Below, one piece after another: positions 6,655 to 14,074 of a DNA stretch of 35,472 nucleotides. The stretch is from Candidatus Nomurabacteria bacterium CG1_02_43_90 (lineage in GTDB: Bacteria > Patescibacteriota > Minisyncoccia > Phycocordibacterales > UBA1550): the NCBI GenBank assembly GCA_001871765.1, contig MNVN01000018.1, positions 1-35,472 on the forward strand. The letters run 5' to 3'. Within the stretch, counting starts at the first letter, position 1, and each line of letters opens with the position of its first letter. A program made the position numbers and the translations under genes. The notes under the pieces were generated by a model that worked only from the letters and a program-made list of their open reading frames with translations, was not told the origin of the DNA and ran no database searches.

Positions 6655-8904
6655 ATGGCAAAAGACATTCGCACAAACAAAAGAAACGGTAAGGAAACGA
6701 TTATAAAAAAAGTGACCAAAATAAAACAAGAGAATCCTGCACCTTCGTTCCGTTTTTCTTTTCTGGATGGTCTCTCTGATGAGACGCGCCATAGTGTCAT
6801 TGCAATCCTCTTTTTTGTTATTGGTATCTTTTTCTTAGCCGCGCCTTTTGGAAAAGGTGGTCTTATGGGCTCCTCTATTTATGGTGGGTTTGAATACCTT
6901 CTTGGGGTCGGGTATTTCGCACTCCCTATTCTCCTCTTCCTCCTTGGTATCTCTTTCTTTCGTGAGTCCCGTCCCAACGTTGCCATGACTGCGAGTGTTG
7001 GTGCTTTTCTTTTTCTTTTCTCTGTTCTTGGACTCGTTAATATCTTTTCTGGTGATGCTGAAGGAGGGCTTCTTGGGCAAGCGGTTTCCTATCCTCTGGT
7101 TAAACTTTTTGATACCTATGTTGCAACGCTCTTCCTTCTTTCTTTCCTCGCAATATCATTCCTTATTATGTTCAACGCCAAACCAAATTTTGGCGCACTC
7201 CTCTTTTGGCGAAAAGAGTCAGAGGAGATAGAGGAGGACGAAGATATTCAGATAAAAGAAAACGAGGACACAAAACAGAAACCCAACGACACAAAACAGG
7301 AACAACTCCTCGAAGAAGAGAAGCCTTCGAAGCTTGCACAAGTTGCAGCAAAAATAAAAGACTTACCCAAGAAAAACGAAGGGATGGGTGAAGGGATGCC
7401 TCTCAACCAAGTCATGAACACCGCGTACACCCCTCCCCCACTTTCCATACTTCAGGGTGACCGTGGTAAGCCTGGTGTCGGTGATATTAAGGCGAACGCA
7501 AACATTATCAAACGCACACTCTCGCAATACGGTATCACTGTTGAAATGGACGAGGTTTCCATCGGACCATCGGTTACTCGCTACGCGCTGAAACCTGCCG
7601 AGGGGGTAAAACTTTCTCGCATTGCCGGACTACAAAGTGAACTCTCGTATGCACTGGCGGCACACCCTATTCGTATCGAAGCACCGATCCCGGGACAGTC
7701 GCTCGTGGGTATCGAAGTACCGAACTCCACAAAAACCGTCGTTGGTCTTCGTACACTCTTTTCATCTGATGAATTCCGCGAATCACCAAAACATCTCCTC
7801 CTCGGACTTGGTCGTGGCATCTCGGGAAAACTCTATTTTGCTGACCTTGCAAAGATGCCTCATGTCCTCATTGCAGGTGCCACGGGTTCGGGAAAATCGG
7901 TAACGATTCATGCCATCGTAAACTCACTACTCTTCCGTAATGCACCCGAGAATCTTCGTTTCATTATGATCGACCCAAAGCGTGTTGAGCTGACCCTCTA
8001 CAACAAAATCCCCCACCTCCTCACCCCCGTTATTACCGATGCAAAGAAGGCAATCCTTGCACTCAAGTGGGCAGGAAAAGAAATGGATCGTCGCTACAAC
8101 GTTCTCGAGTCTCATTCGGTCCGTGATATCTCTTCGTACCACAAAAACATTCTCGAACCCGCACTCAAGAAAATGAAGACGGGATCCATTACCGACGAGG
8201 ACATGCCCGAGCGTATGCCTTACATTGTGGTCGTAATAGATGAACTCGCCGACATTATGCAAGCATTCCCCCGCGAACTCGAGAGTGCTATTGTGCGCCT
8301 TGCTCAAATGAGCCGTGCGGTGGGTATTCACCTCATCCTCTCGACTCAACGTCCTTCGGTAAATGTTATTACCGGGCTCATTAAGGCAAACATCCCTGCT
8401 CGTATTGCACTCCAAGTATCGTCACAGATTGACTCGCGTACGATTCTCGATGCTTCAGGGGCAGAAAAGCTCCTTGGTGCGGGCGATATGCTCTATATCT
8501 CGGGAGAAATGTCCAAACCAACACGTATTCAGTCGGCATACATGTCCGAAACGGAGCTCAAAGCTGTCGTAACATACCTTACGAGCCTTCCTGCTAACAA
8601 CAATCTCCCTGATCAGATAAATCTTTCCCAAGGGAGCGTGGGGACGGATCGGGACACTATTTTTAGTTCTTCGTTTGAAGAAGATGAGGAAAATGAGGAT
8701 GATGACCTCTATGAAGATGCACGTATGATTGTTATCGAGGCAGGTAAGGCTTCCACTTCCTATCTCCAGCGTCGTCTCAAGGTGGGCTATGCCCGCGCAG
8801 CACGCCTTATGGACATGCTTGAAGAACGCAGTGTTATTGGTCCTGGAGATGGCGCAAAGCCTCGCACGGTACTTGAAAAGGCAGGGACGGAGACCAACGA
8901 GTAG
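6655..8904 (+). CDS. ftsK: DNA translocase FtsK/SpoIIIE
   Basis: A 749-residue septal DNA pump that moves the chromosome ends at division, powered by ATP. The N-terminus has four membrane segments (about residues 45-62, 78-100, 108-126, 155-175). A short charged linker (EEIEEDEDIQIKENEDTKQ) follows, then the alpha region (ANIIKRTLSQYGITVEMDEVSIGPSVTRYALKP), the RecA-like motor with Walker A GATGSGKS at 408-415 and Walker B VVVIDELAD at about 525-533, and a C-terminal gamma winged-helix (about 683-749, YLQRRLKVGYARAARLMDMLEERSVIG), which in relatives reads the KOPS polarity signals. The linker is much shorter than in E. coli FtsK, as in SpoIIIE-like proteins. It is the first gene of a plus-strand run to recA. 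Confidence 0.97.
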   Translation: MAKDIRTNKRNGKETIIKKVTKIKQENPAPSFRFSFLDGLSDETRHSVIAILFFVIGIFFLAAPFGKGGLMGSSIYGGFEYLLGVGYFALPILLFLLGISFFRESRPNVAMTASVGAFLFLFSVLGLVNIFSGDAEGGLLGQAVSYPLVKLFDTYVATLFLLSFLAISFLIMFNAKPNFGALLFWRKESEEIEEDEDIQIKENEDTKQKPNDTKQEQLLEEEKPSKLAQVAAKIKDLPKKNEGMGEGMPLNQVMNTAYTPPPLSILQGDRGKPGVGDIKANANIIKRTLSQYGITVEMDEVSIGPSVTRYALKPAEGVKLSRIAGLQSELSYALAAHPIRIEAPIPGQSLVGIEVPNSTKTVVGLRTLFSSDEFRESPKHLLLGLGRGISGKLYFADLAKMPHVLIAGATGSGKSVTIHAIVNSLLFRNAPENLRFIMIDPKRVELTLYNKIPHLLTPVITDAKKAILALKWAGKEMDRRYNVLESHSVRDISSYHKNILEPALKKMKTGSITDEDMPERMPYIVVVIDELADIMQAFPRELESAIVRLAQMSRAVGIHLILSTQRPSVNVITGLIKANIPARIALQVSSQIDSRTILDASGAEKLLGAGDMLYISGEMSKPTRIQSAYMSETELKAVVTYLTSLPANNNLPDQINLSQGSVGTDRDTIFSSSFEEDEENEDDDLYEDARMIVIEAGKASTSYLQRRLKVGYARAARLMDMLEERSVIGPGDGAKPRTVLEKAGTETNE

Positions 8905-8958
8905 TTCCCCTTCAGACAAAGAAGCCTCGCACGAGTAATTCAAAACACTATATAACCT

Positions 8959-9357
8959 ATGGATGGACGGACAATAATTAAAAGGATTCTTGTGTGGATA
9001 ACGATTGCCATTATTTTAGGGTATTCAATGTTCGCACTCTATGGGTATTTTCGTGGACCCCGTATCCTCTTTCTGAGTCCTGAGAGCGGGTTCTCGACCT
9101 CGACCCCCGTGGTTTTAGTTGAAGGGAAAGCGATTCATATTGCCACACTTACCATAAATGATGCAGAGGAACCTACGGACCTTGAGGGTAACTTCCGGAG
9201 TCGATTGCTACTCTCTGAGGGCTATAATATAATAAAGGTTGCGGCAAAAGATCACTATAATCGCACCGTAGAAAAAACAATTGAGATTACCCTCTTACCA
9301 CAAGTCGTGGCGACGAGTAGTCGACAAATGGGGACAACAACTGTAAGGAAATTTTAA
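8959..9357 (+). CDS. Small membrane-anchored Ig-like domain protein
   Basis: A 132-residue protein with one membrane segment (RILVWITIAIILGYSMFALYGYF, about 8-30) and an outer domain of about 85 residues starting GPRILFLSPESGFSTSTPVVLVEGKA. The pattern hydrophobic-SP-xxG, VEGKA, LTINDAEEP, LEGNFRSRLLLSEGYNIIKVAAKD, and VEKTIEITL fits the glucodextranase-B/bacillopeptidase-like beta-sandwich fold. No catalytic residues are visible, so it may be a structural or binding module on the cell surface. It lies 54 bp after ftsK and 45 bp before recA on the same strand, probably co-transcribed. The fold call is moderate and the function unknown. Confidence 0.78.
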   Translation: MDGRTIIKRILVWITIAIILGYSMFALYGYFRGPRILFLSPESGFSTSTPVVLVEGKAIHIATLTINDAEEPTDLEGNFRSRLLLSEGYNIIKVAAKDHYNRTVEKTIEITLLPQVVATSSRQMGTTTVRKF

Positions 9358-9402
9358 ATTAACTATGTTAGGAAAAACTTTATTCATTAAGCAAAATCAA
9401 CC

Positions 9403-10434
9403 ATGGCGTTAGCAAAAAAACCGTTAAAAGATAAGAAGGAGATGGGTGCGAACATTGAAGACACCATAAAAGCAATTCAAGCGAAATTTGGTGAAGGTTC
9501 TATTATGAAATTAGGAGATAAGCCGAAGGTTGGCGTTGATGCCATCTCTACGGGCTCGATAGGGCTCGACTATGCACTCGGCGTAGGAGGTCTCCCCCGT
9601 GGCCGTATTATTGAAATCTTTGGACCGGAATCTTCAGGAAAGACGACGCTCTCTCTGCATGTTGTTGCTGAAGCACAGAAACTTGGTGGGATTTGTGCGT
9701 TTGTGGACGCAGAACACGCTATGGACCCTGATTATGCGGGAAAACTTGGGGTAAATATCAATGAACTCCTCATTTCTCAGCCAGACAATGGTGAGCAAGC
9801 GCTTGAAATTGTAGAAAGCTTGGTGCGTTCAGGAAAAATGGATGTTATCGTGGTTGATTCTGTAGCAGCCCTCACCCCCAAGGATGAAATCGAGGGGGAT
9901 ATGGGTGCACACCACGTGGGAAAACAGGCGCGCCTCATGTCCCAAGCACTCCGCAAGCTCACAGCTATTGTAGCAAACTCAAAGACTGTTGTTATTTTCA
10001 TCAACCAAATCCGTATGCAGATTGGAGTGATGTTTGGCAACCCCGAAACGACCCCTGGAGGTAAAGCGCTCAAGTTTTACACTTCAGTTCGCCTCGACAT
10101 TCGTCGTACTGCACAAATTAAAAAAGGCGAGGATGTGATTGGGGGACGCATTAAGGTAAAAGTAGTTAAGAACAAAGTTGCTGCACCATTCAAACAAGCG
10201 GAGTTTGATCTTCTCTATAATAAAGGTATTTCACAAGAAGGCGAAATCCTTGGTCTTGGTGAAAAATTTGATATTTTGCAAAAATCGGGTTCGTCGTATT
10301 CCTATGGCGAAGTGAAGATTGGTCGCGGGTATGACTCGGCAACCATCTTTCTTGCCGACAAAGAGAACAAAGCGGTACGCACTTCGCTCTTGAAAGAAAT
10401 TCGTGAGAAGCTAAAAGAGGTTGAGACTCTCTAA
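9403..10434 (+). CDS. recA: Recombinase RecA
   Basis: A 343-residue RecA: ATP-dependent strand-exchange protein for recombinational repair. Visible features are the N-terminal helix ([20 protein letters not shown]), Walker [10 protein letters not shown] at 74-82, the Walker B region [15 protein letters not shown], loop L2 region [22 protein letters not shown], and the C-terminal domain ending KLKEVETL without a long acidic tail. Length is normal. A 15-codon ORF starting at 9365 overlaps the recA start codon. A hairpin terminator lies 130 bp downstream of the stop. Confidence 0.98.
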   Translation: MALAKKPLKDKKEMGANIEDTIKAIQAKFGEGSIMKLGDKPKVGVDAISTGSIGLDYALGVGGLPRGRIIEIFGPESSGKTTLSLHVVAEAQKLGGICAFVDAEHAMDPDYAGKLGVNINELLISQPDNGEQALEIVESLVRSGKMDVIVVDSVAALTPKDEIEGDMGAHHVGKQARLMSQALRKLTAIVANSKTVVIFINQIRMQIGVMFGNPETTPGGKALKFYTSVRLDIRRTAQIKKGEDVIGGRIKVKVVKNKVAAPFKQAEFDLLYNKGISQEGEILGLGEKFDILQKSGSSYSYGEVKIGRGYDSATIFLADKENKAVRTSLLKEIREKLKEVETL

Positions 10435-10564
10435 ACAAGAGTAAACAATAAAGGTTCCCCGCGCCAAGCGGTGAGGTATTATACCTATATTAACTCCTCA
10501 GCTCGAACATATAAAAGACTACTTTTTGTATGTTGCTCGCTTTACGTCCTTAATAAAAACAATT

Positions 10565-10600
10565 CAAGGCGACTTCCTCTGGAAGTCGCCTTGTGTTTTG
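10565..10600 (+). terminator. Terminator downstream of recA
   Basis: CAAGGCGACTTCC-TCT-GGAAGTCGCCTTG: 13-bp perfect stem with a 3-nt loop, followed by TGTTTTG. It is 130 bp past the recA stop. Confidence 0.75.
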
Positions 10601-10826
10601 CCTTTTTATGGCTTTTTTTGTTTTTTGGGCGGTCGACGGACCGCGCCTAAAACATGTCGGTCTGCGACTTCGTTAAATGCTTCGACACAGTAGACGGCCG
10701 AATCCTTTATGACAGGCAACCGACGCATCCTGCGATGGCTACGTAGAACAAAATGTCATACAAAATCATTCCTCCCAGGAATGTCATGCTTATGTTTTCC
10801 ATTTTCCTCGCCCTCCTTTGGGGTTA

Positions 10827-10944
10827 TTGACACAAAAAATTAAAAGGAACTATTCTTTTTCTTTTTCATACCTACTCTCGTAAATACGAGTATTAGTATG
10901 AAAGTTGAATTAAGTAGTTTACTTTACTTAATTCAAGGTGTCAA
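10827..10944. repeat. Nested inverted repeats upstream of efp
   Basis: Outer arms TTGACAC (10827-10833) and GTGTCAA (10938-10944) enclose hairpin A (CATAC at 10867-10871 with GTATG at 10896-10900; inner CTCGT-AAAT-ACGAG at 10877-10890) and hairpin B (TTGAATTAAGTA at 10905-10916 with its exact complement at 10925-10936, 8-nt loop). The whole folds as a three-way junction on paper. Confidence 0.55.
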
Positions 10945-10949
10945 CCCAC

Positions 10950-10978
10950 TTGGCTTTTTCTAAAAAAGCGAGTAGAAT
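10950..10978 (+). promoter_or_regulatory. Promoter of efp, probably leaderless transcript
   Basis: TTGGCT (10950-10955), 17-bp spacer, TAGAAT (10973-10978). The expected start of transcription (about 10985) is only about three bases before the ATG at 10988, and the upstream in-frame ATG at 10979 directly abuts the -10, so it would not be in the transcript. Confidence 0.5.
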
Positions 10979-10987
10979 ATGAGGATT

Positions 10988-11563
10988 ATGGCAATAATAG
11001 ATTATAATGAAATTAAACCAGGGAAATGTATTGTTTTAAAAGGTGAGCCTTATGAGGTTCTGTCTTCGCATGTTGCACAAAAGCAGAAGCGTCGCCCAAC
11101 CAACCAGACCAAACTTAAGCACCTTATCACAGGCCGTGTTGTCGAAGAAACTTTTCAACAATCAGACCGCGGAGTGGAGGCAGATATTGAGACAAAGGAA
11201 ATCAAATATCTTTATTCTGGAAAAGGTGAATCGTGGTTCTGCTCGGTAAAAGACCCTTCAGACCGTTTTTCTTTAAAAACAGAGGTACTTGATGGTAAAG
11301 AAGGGTTCCTTAAGGCGAATACCCTCGTTACAGCGATGCTCTTTGACGATAACGTCATTAGTGTTCGCCTTCCTATTAAAGTTGAGCTCCTCGTAAAAGA
11401 AGCTCCTCCTGCAGTTCGCGGAAACACCGTATCTGGTGGTTCAAATACTGTTACTCTCGAAACAGGCGCAACTGTGAACGTGCCAATGTTCATTCACGAA
11501 GGCGACCTCATTCGCATCAACACCGAGACAGGTACCTACGCAGAGCGCGTAGACAAAAAATAG
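10988..11563 (+). CDS. efp: Elongation factor P
   Basis: A 191-residue three-domain EF-P, which binds ribosomes stalled on polyproline between the P and E sites. Domain I starts MAIIDYNEIKPGKCIVLKGEPYEVL; the middle has LITGRVVEETFQQSDRGVEADIETKEIKYLYSG; the C-terminal OB domain has LPIKVELLVKEAPPAVRGNT and ends NVPMFIHEGDLIRINTETGTYAERV, close to the family consensus. The tip loop of domain I, which is PGKGQA around the modified lysine in E. coli, reads AQKQKRRPTN here; a lysine still aligns with Lys34. The start at 10988 is preferred over 10979 because of the promoter position and the family N-terminus. No epmA/epmB-like modification genes are seen in the window. Confidence 0.95.
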   Translation: MAIIDYNEIKPGKCIVLKGEPYEVLSSHVAQKQKRRPTNQTKLKHLITGRVVEETFQQSDRGVEADIETKEIKYLYSGKGESWFCSVKDPSDRFSLKTEVLDGKEGFLKANTLVTAMLFDDNVISVRLPIKVELLVKEAPPAVRGNTVSGGSNTVTLETGATVNVPMFIHEGDLIRINTETGTYAERVDKK

Positions 11564-11566
11564 CAA

Positions 11567-11606
11567 AACAAAAAAACACAACCTTTTGGTTGTGTGTTTT
11601 TTTGTT
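11567..11606. terminator. Bidirectional terminator between efp and rpsR
   Basis: AAACACAACC-TTTT-GGTTGTGT-GTTTTTTT: a stem with A and T tracts on both sides, placed between the convergent genes efp (stop 11563) and rpsR (stop 11612). Confidence 0.8.
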
Positions 11607-11611
11607 GTTAA

Positions 11612-11824
11612 CTATTTCGCTACAAAAGGAAGTAGGGACATAAAGCGGGCGCGCTTTACTGCAGAAGCAAATTGACGCTGGTGCTTTGCACACATACCGG
11701 TACGTTTGCCTGCAATCATACGCGCGTGCGGATTGAGGAATTTCTTCAAAAGATCCACATCTTTATAGTCGATGAGCTTCACATTATTTGCCGAAAAATA
11801 GCATTGATTGTTTGTTTTTTTCAT
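11612..11824 (-). CDS. rpsR: Small ribosomal subunit protein bS18
   Basis: A 70-residue bS18, which pairs with bS6 on the 30S platform. Typical stretches are CYFSANNVKLIDYKDVDLLKKFLNPHARM and KRTGMCAKHQRQFASAVKRARFMSLLPF. Length is normal. It is last in the order rpsF-ssb-rpsR, with a 141-bp gap after ssb that contains a three-way-junction element (11868-11926). No rplI follows, unlike the common rpsF-ssb-rpsR-rplI order. Confidence 0.96.
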   Translation of the reverse strand: MKKTNNQCYFSANNVKLIDYKDVDLLKKFLNPHARMIAGKRTGMCAKHQRQFASAVKRARFMSLLPFVAK

Positions 11825-11867
11825 GATTAATTTAAAGGAGTGGAGCGACTATTAAAATCATTACCCG

Positions 11868-11926
11868 GTTAAATGCGATTTTTCAAATCGCGATTTCAAA
11901 TTTGCATAAATTTGAAATCATTTAAC
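11868..11926. repeat. Perfect three-way-junction inverted-repeat element
   Basis: Outer arms GTTAAAT (11868-11874) and ATTTAAC (11920-11926) pair perfectly. Between them, with no spare base, sit hairpin 1 (GCGATTT-TTC-AAATCGC, 11875-11891) and hairpin 2 (GATTTCAAATTT-GCAT-AAATTTGAAATC, 11892-11919). All 59 nt except the 3- and 4-nt loops are paired. It lies between ssb and rpsR; on the minus strand it would be in the rpsR leader. Confidence 0.75.
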
Positions 11927-11965
11927 TAAGCAAATAATCTAATGTCGCTATGCTCGTTATCTTAT

Positions 11966-12418
11966 TTAGAACGGAATATCATCCGGGTTAATATCTTCTT
12001 CTGGATATTCAATCGTAGCAAGGGCTTCTGGTGCTTCCTGAGGTGCTGATGCGCCCTTTGGTGAAGTAGGTGCTGATGACGGCGCTCCCCCTGTAGAACG
12101 AGGGCCGAATTGCATCGTGTCAGCAACAATTTCCATGCGGTATTTTTTGCCCGTTGCGTCGTCCCAACTCCTTGTTTGCATACGCCCTTCGATAAATACT
12201 CCTGATCCTTTTTTGAGATACTGCGCAGCGAGTTCTGCAAGTTTGGAAAAAAGTACGATATTGTGATAATCAACACTTTCCTGTTTTACTCCACTCTTGT
12301 CCTTCCATACGCGATTCGTTGCGAGACTAAAACTTGCAACTTGTTGTCCTGAAGGAAGCGCGCGCATTTCTGGGTCACGCGTTAAATTTCCATAAACGAT
12401 TGCTTTGTTGATGTACAT
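11966..12418 (-). CDS. ssb: Single-stranded DNA-binding protein
   Basis: A 150-residue SSB. The OB fold spans about residues 1-108 (INKAIVYGNLTRDPEMRALPSGQQVASFSLATNR, VDYHNIVLFSKLAELAAQYLKKGSGVFIEGRMQTRSW, YRMEIVADTMQFG). A Pro/Ala/Ser-rich linker and an acidic tip ending INPDDIPF follow, the usual docking site for partners such as RecO. It sits between rpsF and rpsR, the classical bacterial arrangement, and is probably read from the rpsF promoter at 13153-13181. Confidence 0.97.
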   Translation of the reverse strand: MYINKAIVYGNLTRDPEMRALPSGQQVASFSLATNRVWKDKSGVKQESVDYHNIVLFSKLAELAAQYLKKGSGVFIEGRMQTRSWDDATGKKYRMEIVADTMQFGPRSTGGAPSSAPTSPKGASAPQEAPEALATIEYPEEDINPDDIPF

Positions 12419-12457
12419 TCCGTTAGAAGTTTTAACTGATAAATTATTACTACCCTC

Positions 12458-12949
12458 TTATGCTACCAATTTTTCAATAGCTTTGTCTATCTCATCACCC
12501 TCTGGCGCTTTTTCAATAACTTCTTCAATATTTTCTTCAATTATTTCTTCTGTAACAAGTTCTTCTTGTCCTTTTACTTTCACGGAAGCAAATTTCTTTG
12601 CAATGAAGGTATCTTCGCGAAGAGTTTTTACCACGAGGTAGCGGAGGACATTATTGTCCTTCTTGAGTCCTTCCTCAAGCTCTGCGATTCCTTTTGGTTC
12701 TGCTTCAAACTTAATCCACCCGAAGTAAGCTTCGTCAAAACGCTTATTCTTGTGTTCGACTGTTTTTACAATCTGATAGGCGAGGTCGATAAATACAGGT
12801 AATTCCTCGGCAATAATGTCCTTGGAAATCCGTTCAATCATACCACGCACGGCTCCCGACGCTGCAGGGATTTGCTCCTCGGCAAGCGTTGGAATAAGAT
12901 GGTAGCCAAGCTCATAAATACGTGGCTCCGTGTGTTCTTGATGATCCAT
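12458..12949 (-). CDS. rpsF: Small ribosomal subunit protein bS6 with acidic C-terminal extension
   Basis: A 163-residue bS6. The core (about residues 10-125) shows IYELGYHLIPTL, AYQIVKTVEHKNKRFDEAYFGWIKFEAEPKGIAELEEGLKKDNNVLRYLVVKT. The C-terminal about 35 residues form an acidic helix-like tail (EELVTEEIIEENIEEVIEKAPEGDEIDKAIEKL), longer than in E. coli bS6 before its modification-dependent Glu tail. First gene of rpsF-ssb-rpsR, with a leader of about 197 nt that contains a long inverted repeat and may be an S6:S18-type autoregulatory element. Confidence 0.9.
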   Translation of the reverse strand: MDHQEHTEPRIYELGYHLIPTLAEEQIPAASGAVRGMIERISKDIIAEELPVFIDLAYQIVKTVEHKNKRFDEAYFGWIKFEAEPKGIAELEEGLKKDNNVLRYLVVKTLREDTFIAKKFASVKVKGQEELVTEEIIEENIEEVIEKAPEGDEIDKAIEKLVA

Positions 12950-12967
12950 ATTTTAATTGCGAACCTA

Positions 12968-13110
12968 GTTTTAAAATAGTTACTACTGCGTTTGGCAAAA
13001 TCCTACTACAAACCTTCGTAATACTCGTCATTGTGCCTCGGCACATTTCCTCCCATTTCTCGGTTTTCGCTACGAATTTTGCAAAAGTCGCTACGCAATT
13101 ATTTTAAAAC
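12968..13110 (-). ncRNA. Structured leader of rpsF, possible S6:S18-type regulatory RNA
   Basis: GTTTTAAAATA (12968-12978) pairs exactly with TATTTTAAAAC (13100-13110), and TTTGGCAAAAT (12991-13001) with ATTTTGCAAAA (13077-13087) imperfectly, giving a long interrupted stem. At its head is the hairpin TGTGCC-TC-GGCACA (13032-13045), read UGUGCCGAGGCACA in the transcript, next to ACCGAG. S6:S18 leaders upstream of rpsF are known to present a CCG-containing bulge; the match here is suggestive only. Confidence 0.4.
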
Positions 13111-13152
13111 CAAGTTCTGTAGGGTTTCCCCCGTTAACCTGATAACTTTCGT

Positions 13153-13181
13153 ATAGTAGCAGAGCGAGGGTCAAAAGTCAA
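13153..13181 (-). promoter_or_regulatory. Promoter of rpsF-ssb-rpsR
   Basis: Minus strand: TTGACT (13181-13176), 17-bp spacer, TACTAT (13158-13153), located just past the tatD stop codon. Transcription should start near 13146, about 197 nt before the rpsF ATG. Confidence 0.55.
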
Positions 13182-13189
13182 AAATCAGC

Positions 13190-14020
13190 TTACACGTTTA
13201 CCCCAAATACCCGCATTGCATTCTGTACCATCGCCACGCGAACCGTTTCAAAATCCTCGCTACGGATTTCGGCTATTTTCTTTACCACCTCTTCTACAAG
13301 AATAGGTTCATTGCGTTTACCACGATAGGGCACTGGCGCCACGTAAGGACAGTCAGTTTCGGACATTATTTTGTCGAGGGGTGCAAGACGGACGACCTCG
13401 TCGTACTCATGTGAAAAAGTAATCACCCCCGTAAACGAAATCGTAAAATCGAGGGAAAAATATTTCCGCGCTATATCAATTGTTTGTGAAAAAAAATGCA
13501 CATTGCCTCGCAATTTTTCGCCAAATTCTTTTTTCTTTTCAAGAAGTATCGCCAATACGTCACGGTGTGCGTCCGCAACTACCTTATCATTATCGCGAAC
13601 ATGAAGCATGAGAGGGAGATTGTGTGCGACCGCAAAATCAATCTGTTGTTCAAAAAGTGCGCGTTGCCGAACTTTCTCTTTCTGAATATCGGGAACATCG
13701 ACAAGGCGAGAATAATCAATCCCGCACTCACCTACTGCCACGACTCCTTTCCCTTCGAGAAGGTCCTCAAAAAATTGCTCTCGAAAAAGTGCATCTCGGT
13801 CATCGATAGGGTGCACACCAATAGCAGAAAAAATACCATCGTCGATAAAAGATGCCATCATTGCAGAATCTTGAGAACTCTTATAATCCGTCCCTACCAT
13901 AATGCCAAAAACTCCGCGCTCCCGCATTCGTGCAAGTACCTGTGTGCGGTCATCGTCAAACTGAGTATCGTTGACGTGTGTGTGAATATCAAAAAATTGA
14001 GGAAGAGTGGGTTCAGTCAT
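13190..14020 (-). CDS. tatD: TatD family metal-dependent deoxyribonuclease
   Basis: A 276-residue TIM-barrel hydrolase of the TatD family (3'-5' DNase/RNase acting in repair and nucleic-acid turnover). Metal ligands visible: FFDIHTHVND (DxHxH near residue 11), VAVGECGIDYSR (Glu), PLMLHVRDND (His), VHFFSQTID (region of the second His) and MSETDCPYVAP (final Asp). The family's usual C-terminal PYRGKRNEP is present. The ATG at 14020 fits the family N-terminus; the frame continues 18 codons upstream to the metG stop. It lies about 55 bp after metG on the same strand, probably one transcript. Confidence 0.94.
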   Translation of the reverse strand: MTEPTLPQFFDIHTHVNDTQFDDDRTQVLARMRERGVFGIMVGTDYKSSQDSAMMASFIDDGIFSAIGVHPIDDRDALFREQFFEDLLEGKGVVAVGECGIDYSRLVDVPDIQKEKVRQRALFEQQIDFAVAHNLPLMLHVRDNDKVVADAHRDVLAILLEKKKEFGEKLRGNVHFFSQTIDIARKYFSLDFTISFTGVITFSHEYDEVVRLAPLDKIMSETDCPYVAPVPYRGKRNEPILVEEVVKKIAEIRSEDFETVRVAMVQNAMRVFGVNV

Positions 14021-14074
14021 TCGTTCATAATAACCCTCCGTAGAAAAAATACAAAATCTATTTTGAAAGCACAC

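Larger units (their letters stand above)
10435..10949. other. Non-coding stretch between recA and efp
   Basis: About 500 bp with no ORF that I can support on either strand. It holds the recA terminator hairpin (10565-10593) and small hairpins GCGGTC-GACG-GACCGC (10629-10644) and CATTCCT-CCC-AGGAATG (10767-10783), the latter partly flanked by a direct repeat AATGTCAT (10752-10759, 10780-10787). It also holds a nested inverted-repeat structure just before efp (10827-10944). I see no tRNA or known small RNA signature; an unrecognised structured RNA is possible. Confidence 0.5.

Noticed and set aside
7927-8943. Two 162-codon minus-strand ORFs inside ftsK
   Set aside because: Shadows of the FtsK motor and gamma domains; no ribosome-binding site or recognisable product.
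10440-10480. tRNA-like GGTTCCCCGCGCC stretch
   Set aside because: No cloverleaf arms, no anticodon stem, and no acceptor pairing nearby.
11868-11926. Integron attC site: GTTAAAT and ATTTAAC match GTTRRRY and RYYYAAC
   Set aside because: The order is reversed compared with attC (RYYYAAC should come first), the inner pairing is two separate hairpins instead of one imperfect stem, and no integrase or cassette array is near.
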